The translations under genes and the position numbers were made by a program. A DNA stretch of 10,480 nucleotides from Thiotrichales bacterium HSG1 (lineage in GTDB: Bacteria > Pseudomonadota > Gammaproteobacteria > Beggiatoales > Beggiatoaceae): the NCBI GenBank assembly GCA_030378125.1, contig JAUCGN010000046.1, positions 1 through 10,480 of the forward strand. Direction: 5' to 3'. Numbering within the stretch: position 1 is the first letter of the stretch; every line of letters starts with the position of its first letter. Under the pieces are notes generated by a model. The model saw only the letters and a list, made by a program, of their open reading frames with translations. It made no database searches and was not told the DNA's origin. Below are positions 5,949 through 10,480 of the stretch, one piece after another.

Positions 5949-6335
5949 TTACCAAATTCTTTCCAACTCATAATTATCAAATTCACTATCTCTGCTAATT
6001 AATGGCACTTGTTCAAATTGGCTTTGTGCAATCAAGATACGGTCAAATGGGTCACGATGATGAAAAGGTAAATTGCCAAGTTGAATAAGGTGGTTTACCA
6101 CAATGGGTAATTGGGTAAATTTATTATTGGCTAATTCTCTTGGAATTAAAATATCAAAAGGTTGTGAAAGCTCAAGTTTCTTTTGGCTAGTTTTTATCGC
6201 AATTTCCCAAAGCGTGGCGACACTAATCAAAATTTCATTATCGGTTTCTTGTATCAGTAGCCTACTTTGTTGACTTAATTTTTTATCACCATTGATGAAC
6301 CATAAAAATGCGTGTGTATCCAGAAGCAAACGCAT
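5949..6335 (-). CDS. vapC: VapC-like PIN-domain toxin ribonuclease
   Basis: This 128-residue protein is a complete PIN domain of the VapC type, a metal-dependent ribonuclease of type II toxin-antitoxin systems; VapC toxins typically cut tRNA or rRNA. The acidic residues expected to hold Mg2+ or Mn2+ are D6 in LLLDTHAFLWF, E44 in SVATLWEIAIK, D95 and D98 in HHRDPFDRILIAQ, and D116 in ISRDSEFDNY. The LDTHxFLW start and the RDPFDRxLxAQ block are those of the Sll0205-like PIN subgroup. The ATG at 6335 overlaps the antitoxin stop by one base (TAATG), so translation is coupled. All catalytic residues are present and the length is normal, so it should be functional. Its RNA target cannot be read from sequence. 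Confidence 0.93.
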   Translation of the reverse strand: MRLLLDTHAFLWFINGDKKLSQQSRLLIQETDNEILISVATLWEIAIKTSQKKLELSQPFDILIPRELANNKFTQLPIVVNHLIQLGNLPFHHRDPFDRILIAQSQFEQVPLISRDSEFDNYELERIW

Positions 6336-6619
6336 TACATATAGTCCTTGAAGTCATCTAACGGTGCATCGAAATCATCTGCCATTTTAATTAAACCTTT
6401 TGAACTTCCGAAAGTACGTTGTTTGCGTATTTTAGGTTGTTGTGTGATGGGCGTTTTGTTTTGATTTAAGTTATTAAGCATTTGATTGTAGTCATGTTCT
6501 GCAAGTAAAATAGCAGTTTGTCCTTGTCCGATAGAAATTGTTATTGGTTCATGCGTAGAAAGTGTTTGTTGAACCATTTTACGTATTTGTGGAGTTAGTT
6601 CAGATTGAAGAATGTTCAT
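6335..6619 (-). CDS. vapB: VapB-like antitoxin (Phd/YefM-like N-terminus, DUF2281-type tail)
   Basis: This 94-residue protein is the partner of the PIN toxin. The N-terminal half (1-50), with LTPQIRKMVQQTL, EPITISIGQGQTAILLAE and DYNQML, has the layout of Phd/YefM-type DNA-binding antitoxins. A Gln/Lys-rich linker (52-68) leads to the C-terminal motif RTFGSSKGLIKMADDFDAPL (68-87) and DDFKDYM, a tail common in antitoxins of Sll0205-like PIN toxins and probably the toxin-binding part. It precedes and overlaps the toxin gene by one base. The Shine-Dalgarno match (AAAGG) is rather far from the ATG at 6619. A 6-bp inverted repeat at 6700-6714 may be its operator. Confidence 0.88.
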   Translation of the reverse strand: MNILQSELTPQIRKMVQQTLSTHEPITISIGQGQTAILLAEHDYNQMLNNLNQNKTPITQQPKIRKQRTFGSSKGLIKMADDFDAPLDDFKDYM

Positions 6620-6699
6620 GAGAGTTTTTTACCTTTAAATTTTTAACTGTGATTGATTTGATGTACGTTTTTTGACTATAGAATATAACTATTAATCTA

Positions 6700-6714
6700 A
6701 ATAATGCTATTATT
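6700..6714 (-). promoter_or_regulatory. Possible operator upstream of the VapB/VapC operon
   Basis: AATAATGCTATTATT has perfect arms AATAAT/ATTATT around three bases and lies 81 bases before the antitoxin start. In such AT-rich DNA this could arise by chance, and no clear -35/-10 pair was found around it. Confidence 0.3.
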
Positions 6715-6736
6715 GGAGTTGTATTGGAAAATATAA

Positions 6737-7243
6737 TCATAACAAAGATGTTTCTCTATTAAAATCATCTTGTGAGTTTTCTAGTAGAACTGCACCGGAT
6801 GCCATCGCTTTGAATAAAAAGGTAATTCTTGGTATATTAAGCCATTGTGCTGCCATACCAGATGAAATTTTGCCTTCTTTAAATAGAGAAATAGCGGATT
6901 GGGTTTTTATTAATTCACCAAAATCTTCTATGTTGATATGTAAACTAAGTAATATAGGACTTACGCATTGACAACTTCTAAAAAATAATATTTCAATAAA
7001 ATTATATACTTATAAAGTATATTTAATTTCTCATAATTTCTGTAAAAATTAAAGTATAAAATTACAATGCTAAGTTGCGTAAAGGAATTATGTAATTTTA
7101 AAATATAAATTATATGTATATTAAATTTAACTATTTATATAGTAACTTATTGTATTTAAATAGTTTCATAATATGATGACCTTGTCAATGCGTAAGCCCT
7201 ATAATAGTTCAACTGGACATTCAATTGAAATTGTATTTTTCAT
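6737..7243 (-). pseudogene. UPF0175-family antitoxin gene split by an inverted-repeat element
   Basis: Minus-strand ATG at 7243 opens MKNTISIECPVELL, then a stop (TAG) occurs at the edge of the inserted element. On the far side, 6949 down to 6737, the frame resumes as LSLHINIEDFGELIKTQSAI, then SLFKEGKISSGMAAQWLNIP, and ends ENSQDDFNRETSLL with TGA at 6737. Removing the element (6955-7201) and one copy of the 5-bp duplication joins the halves exactly in frame into 84 residues. The segment SLFKEGKISSGMAAQWLNIPR matches the helix-turn-helix-like core of UPF0175 proteins (of the type LYREGKISLGKAAELAGLSR), small antitoxins often paired with DUF3368 PIN toxins. No such toxin lies beside it; the next gene downstream is the separate VapB/VapC pair. 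The gene is inactive as it stands. Confidence 0.85.
6955..7201. mobile_element. 247-bp non-coding inverted-repeat element (MITE) with 5-bp target duplication
   Basis: The ends are taggacttacgcattgacaa (6955-6974) and the complement of taggGcttacgcattgacaa (7182-7201), 19 of 20 identical. TAATA flanks the element on both sides (6950-6954 and 7202-7206). The interior is very AT-rich and carries no reading frame, so it depends on a transposase elsewhere. Similar terminal sequences (ggacttacgca) are familiar from cyanobacterial and related genomes, but I cannot name the parent IS with confidence. An orphan end of the same family lies at 1879. Confidence 0.9.
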
Positions 7244-7293
7244 GTTTTTTTCTGTTTGTTTTGTTAATTCGTTGTGCTTAAAGTTTCATTTTT

Positions 7294-7584
7294 TGAACAA
7301 GATTACACGGATTAAAGGATAAAACCTGATTAAATCAAAAGCACACAGGTTTATAATTCTGTCCATCTTTTAATCCGTTAAATCCTGTTCAAAAACTATC
7401 TAAATCAGAATTAACGGAATTATAGAATTTCCAGAAATGTTTGAACAAGATTACACGGATTAAAGGATAAAACATGATTAAGTCAAAAGCACACAGGTTT
7501 ATAATCCTGTTCATCTTTTAATCCGTTAAATCCTGTTCAAAAACTGTCTGAATCAGAATTAACGGAATTTAAGAATTTCCAGAA
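7294..7584. repeat. Two tandem copies (C and D) of the dispersed 148-bp repeat
   Basis: Unit C is 7294-7441 and unit D 7442-7584. Both begin tgaacaagattacacggatt. In each, gaacaagattacacggatta and the complement of taatccgttaaatcctgttc form imperfect arms of about 26 bases, giving a large potential hairpin. The second part (ctgtctgaatcagaattaac) can in turn pair with gaatcctgattctgacaa past the inserted element. Unit D differs from C at a few bases only. No protein is encoded. Confidence 0.9.
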
Positions 7585-7996
7585 TCAATAGTTCGGACAG
7601 TTTTGAAAGACGGAAGTTCAATAGGCGTAAAGGCTTATTGTTACAATATCTAATTAAATGCTACTCAGCTAAAAACCTGAGTTTGATTTAATTGAACTCA
7701 GTAAAATCAAACTGTTGCAAAGCCTCATTTTATAGCTGTAAAAACTGTCCGAAGTATTGATAATATCTAATTAAATGCTACTTAGCTAAAAACCTGAGTT
7801 TGATTTAATTGAACTCAGTAAAATCAAACTGTTGCAAAGCCTCATTTTATAGCTGTAAAAACTGTCCGAAGTATTGATAATATCTAATTAAATGCTACTT
7901 AGCTAAAAACACCTGAGTTTGATTTAATTGAATTTAGCAATATCAAACCCTTACAAAACCCTATTTTTTAACTTTTAAAACTGTCCGAAGTATTGA
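7585..7996. mobile_element. 412-bp inverted-repeat element with 3-bp target duplication and internal tandem repeats
   Basis: Terminal repeats are tcaatagttcggacagtttt (7585-7604) and, as complement of 7977-7996, tcaatacttcggacagtttt; 19 of 20 match. The paralogous sequence at 4955-4975 reads straight through as tttccaGAATTAAAACCC, whereas here it reads tttccaGAA-[element]-GAATTAAAACCC. This proves insertion with duplication of GAA (7582-7584 and 7997-7999). The interior is three tandem 117-bp units with no reading frame; with a single unit it would be about 178 bp. No transposase is present, so it is a non-autonomous element. Confidence 0.9.
7645..7996. repeat. Three tandem 117-bp repeats
   Basis: Units start at 7645, 7762 and 7879, each with aatatctaattaaatgctac. 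The first two are almost identical; the third has a 2-base insertion and several substitutions. Each full unit ends in aaaactgtccgaagtattga, which is also the element's terminal repeat, so the array could have grown by unequal exchange between terminal repeats. Units 1 and 2 contain two mutually exclusive hairpins: CTGAGTT/AACTCAG (7677-7683 with 7695-7701) and AGTTTGATTT/AAATCAAACT (7680-7689 with 7704-7713). Confidence 0.92.
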
Positions 7997-8077
7997 GAAT
8001 TAAAACCCAAATCAATTTGCCTTTATCCTGAAAATCCAAAAATCCTGTGAATCCTGATTCTGACAAAATAAGACACC

Positions 8078-10480
8078 TTATGAATAAATTTTACAATTAG
8101 GCACAGATTTTTTAAACCACTCTATCTCAGATTTGCTTATTTGATTATTTAAACACCACAATTTCTGCAAATTAGTCAAGCCACATAGCGGTTCTAAATC
8201 GCTTATTTGATTTCCCCAACAAGACAATTCCTGCAAATTAGTCAAGCCACATAGCGATCCTAAATTGCTTATTTGATTTCCTTCGCAATACAATGTCTGC
8301 AAATTAGTCAAGGCATGTAGCGGTTCTAAATTACTTATTTGGTTTCCTTCACAATACAATGTCTGCAAATTAGTCAAGGCACGTAGCGGTTCTAAATCAC
8401 TTATTTGATTATCATAGCAATACAATGCCTGCAAATTAGTCAAGACACATAACGGTTCTAAATCACTTATTTGATTTTCCGAACAGTCTAATTTTTGCAA
8501 ATTAGTCAAGACACATAGTGGTTCTAAATTACTTATATTATTTCCTTTACAATTCAATATCTGCAAACTAACAATTTTTTCTAAATCGCCATTAGTTGGT
8601 TCAAGTTTAATACCAATTTCTCTCTTAACAACATTTTGCGACTTCTCATCCAATTGGTTCCACCATTTCCAGTCATCTATTGCGATAATACGAGTAGATA
8701 TTTTAGTAACACTGTGTTTTTTAAATAGTTTAGGTCTAATTGGTTCAGGTTTTTGATTAGATTTTTTAGTAAAACGATATTTTTCAGATACTTTAGGTCT
8801 GATTAATTCATCATTTTGTTTTTTTTCAGATTTTTTGATTATGTGCTCTTGATTAGATATTTTAGTAACACTATGTTTTTTAGATAGTTTAGGTCTAATT
8901 GGTTCGTATTTTGGTGATTGAGAAACAGGAGACAACAATTTCTCCAATCCCTTCATCAAACCATCCAAACCAACCCGCCTATCAGGAACAATCTCCACAC
9001 AATCACACAACAACTCAAACAACTCAGGTGAATCTGCCAAACATTTTGGCCGAAAAGTCTGTGGACTTTCCCCCGTCAACAAACGATACAAAGTCTTACC
9101 AAACGCATACACATCACTCTTCGCACTCGGCTCACCATCCACACCCTGCTGCTCAGGCGGAGCATAATCCAACGTCCCAAACACCGCCCCTTGAGCCAAC
9201 AAACTCAACCCAGAACGACCACGTTTAGCAGCCATCTCTGTCCCCAACGATACTGCCACCCTTGCCAACCCAAAATCAATAATTTTCACCATCACCTTAT
9301 CCGATTGCCGCAACAACAAAATATTAGCCGGCTTCAAATCCAAATGAAAAATACCCTTAGCATGAGCTAATTGCAACCCCTTCGCAATCTGCAAACCCAC
9401 CGCAATCCCAGTCGCAACATCCAACTTACCAAACTTAGCCAACCACGACTCACCATCAATCGCCCCCTCAATATACTCCGAAATAAAATAACCCCGCTCC
9501 TGCCTCGCCAAATCAACAAAACCACAATCAAACGGCTGTGGAACAAAATCACCAGCAATTTTCGCCATCAACTTAGCTTCTTTAAACAAAACATCCGCCG
9601 AACCACGCATCGTCTCCCAAAAACACTTAATGACCACCAACTCCCGCTTAAAACGATTCCGAGCCAAAAACACACAACCCATTCCCCCAGCACCCAATAT
9701 TTTCTGAATCTCATAAGTATGCTCATTAAACAAAGCATAACGCTGTGGATTTAACTCAATAGCTTCCTGCAAAGACGACAACGCCTTATCATAAATCTGT
9801 TGCCGAATAAATACCTGAAACAAATTGAACGCACTCAATGCCCGCTCCTCATCATTCCTTGCCTGTTGATAAGCCTTATTAAATAACGCCTCAGCCTGTT
9901 GCAAATCCCCCAGCGAAGATACCACACTACCCAATCCAATCGCAGCTTGACTGTATTGTGGAACCGATGGCGACAAATGTTGCATCAAACGGCGAGCCTT
10001 TTTAATCAACTCCAAACTAGCAGAACTATATTGAATCGACTCATCACGTGGTTTAACTTGTGACGACAAATCAGAACGAGCCATCAATTGCCGAACTATA
10101 GCTAAAATTTGTTCCGTATCACCTTTAATCTCCCCCAACTGCTCTTGCAACTGAGGCATAGCTGCCAAAACTTGAGATAATTGAACCTTAATCAATTGTG
10201 TCCAATCAGCAAATCGTTGGCTAAATTCAACAAATTGAACATAATGAGTTTGCATCACCGACTCAACTTGTTGCCAACGCTCTAACTGCTGTCCCAATTG
10301 CCCAATCTCAGCAAATTTTTTAGCAGCAAATGCTTGATTTAACTTATCTTCAGGTGACTTAACAATATTCTTAATCTCATGCACATCAACCATCAAACCA
10401 TCATGTTTTAATGCAGCCAAAGTAGTTTGAAAACGTGGCTCTTTCCGCAACTGCTCATACAAGAAAAACAATATAGCATT
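8078..10480 (-). CDS. Ser/Thr protein kinase with coiled-coil/TPR N-terminus and C-terminal LRRs (5' end beyond window)
   Basis: The frame is open to the window edge; the first start-like codon inside it (TTG, 10471) is preceded in frame by N-A-I with no stop, so the true start lies outside. Numbering from that TTG: a Gln/Leu-rich helical, probably coiled-coil region (40-135); about two TPR-like helix pairs (150-243); a Hanks-type kinase domain (250-515) with Gly loop GAGGMG (260-265), ATP-binding K282, E298, catalytic loop HLDLKPAN (376-383, D378), DFG (399-401) and APPEQ (437-441). Next come a basic linker with three repeats of the form E-x-IRPK-x5-K-x3-TK (523-592), a WKWWNQLDEKSQ cap segment (601-612), and seven 22-residue LRRs (637-787). 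No transmembrane segment is visible, so it is probably cytosolic. The catalytic loop has Leu where HRD kinases have Arg. It probably phosphorylates Ser/Thr of partners chosen by the TPR and LRR modules; substrates are unknown. Confidence 0.93.
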   Translation of the reverse strand, partial: NAILFFLYEQLRKEPRFQTTLAALKHDGLMVDVHEIKNIVKSPEDKLNQAFAAKKFAEIGQLGQQLERWQQVESVMQTHYVQFVEFSQRFADWTQLIKVQLSQVLAAMPQLQEQLGEIKGDTEQILAIVRQLMARSDLSSQVKPRDESIQYSSASLELIKKARRLMQHLSPSVPQYSQAAIGLGSVVSSLGDLQQAEALFNKAYQQARNDEERALSAFNLFQVFIRQQIYDKALSSLQEAIELNPQRYALFNEHTYEIQKILGAGGMGCVFLARNRFKRELVVIKCFWETMRGSADVLFKEAKLMAKIAGDFVPQPFDCGFVDLARQERGYFISEYIEGAIDGESWLAKFGKLDVATGIAVGLQIAKGLQLAHAKGIFHLDLKPANILLLRQSDKVMVKIIDFGLARVAVSLGTEMAAKRGRSGLSLLAQGAVFGTLDYAPPEQQGVDGEPSAKSDVYAFGKTLYRLLTGESPQTFRPKCLADSPELFELLCDCVEIVPDRRVGLDGLMKGLEKLLSPVSQSPKYEPIRPKLSKKHSVTKISNQEHIIKKSEKKQNDELIRPKVSEKYRFTKKSNQKPEPIRPKLFKKHSVTKISTRIIAIDDWKWWNQLDEKSQNVVKREIGIKLEPTNGDLEKIVSLQILNCKGNNISNLEPLCVLTNLQKLDCSENQISDLEPLCVLTNLQALYCYDNQISDLEPLRALTNLQTLYCEGNQISNLEPLHALTNLQTLYCEGNQISNLGSLCGLTNLQELSCWGNQISDLEPLCGLTNLQKLWCLNNQISKSEIEWFKKSVPNCKIYS
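8112..8565 (-). repeat. Tandem 66-bp repeats encoding the LRR domain
   Basis: Seven units of 66 bases encode LQ-x-L-x-C-x2-N-[QN]-I-S-x-L-E-P-L-x2-LTN with only small changes; the blocks ctgcaaattagtcaa and ggttctaaat recur in nearly every unit. Units four and five are the most alike (both give LQTLYCEGNQISNL), which points to recent duplication. Such arrays expand and contract readily, so unit number may vary between strains. Confidence 0.9.

Noticed and set aside
7645..7996. CRISPR array
   Set aside because: The repeats are 117 bp and directly adjacent, with no unique spacers.
8112..8565. CRISPR-like spaced repeats
   Set aside because: The 66-bp periodicity is explained fully by the LRR codons.
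8899..9754. Plus-strand frames of 109 and 127 codons and a 63-codon minus-strand frame over the kinase gene
   Set aside because: Shadows of the kinase domain with biased, low-complexity composition (His/Thr/Pro-rich or Arg/Leu-rich).

Overview
The window looks like an AT-rich chromosome segment of a gammaproteobacterium rich in repeats and mobile DNA. The recA product is gammaproteobacterial in type. The mixture of leucine-rich-repeat (LRR) protein kinase, toxin-antitoxin modules, small inverted-repeat elements and dispersed repeats recalls large filamentous sulfur bacteria (Beggiatoa/Thioploca/Thiomargarita, Thiotrichales). That assignment is an inference from gene content and recalled sequence style, not from a database search.

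Layout. (1) 1-764: no intact gene, but a decayed integron-type integrase remnant (454-684) sits just upstream of recA. (2) 765-1820: intact recA. (3) 1879-1940: an orphan end of a small inverted-repeat element, then a complete group II intron (1976-3798) carrying its own reverse transcriptase/maturase. (4) 3907-4770: an IS1-family insertion sequence with a frameshifted transposase, itself invaded by a 90-bp hairpin element with an 8-bp target duplication. (5) 4771-5105: dispersed repeat sequence that ends in a duplicated scrap of the 3' end of an LRR gene. (6) 5141-7243, minus strand: two complete type II toxin-antitoxin pairs (DinJ/YafQ-like and VapB/VapC-like PIN) and a UPF0175-family gene split by a 247-bp inverted-repeat element with a 5-bp target duplication. 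(7) 7294-7996: two tandem copies of a 148-bp repeat, then a 412-bp inverted-repeat element containing three tandem 117-bp units. (8) 8078-10480, minus strand: a large protein with coiled coil, TPRs, a Ser/Thr kinase domain and a C-terminal LRR domain, truncated by the window edge.

Apart from recA and perhaps the kinase, most of the window is accessory. Toxin-antitoxin genes, an intron, an IS, at least three kinds of non-coding inverted-repeat element and a shared repeat family are nested in one another. Several insertion events can be read to the base, because a duplicated copy or the interrupted reading frame shows the empty site. The kinase probably works as a signalling switch with protein-interaction modules on both sides. 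The toxin-antitoxin pairs are self-contained and autoregulated. No evidence ties these systems into one pathway.
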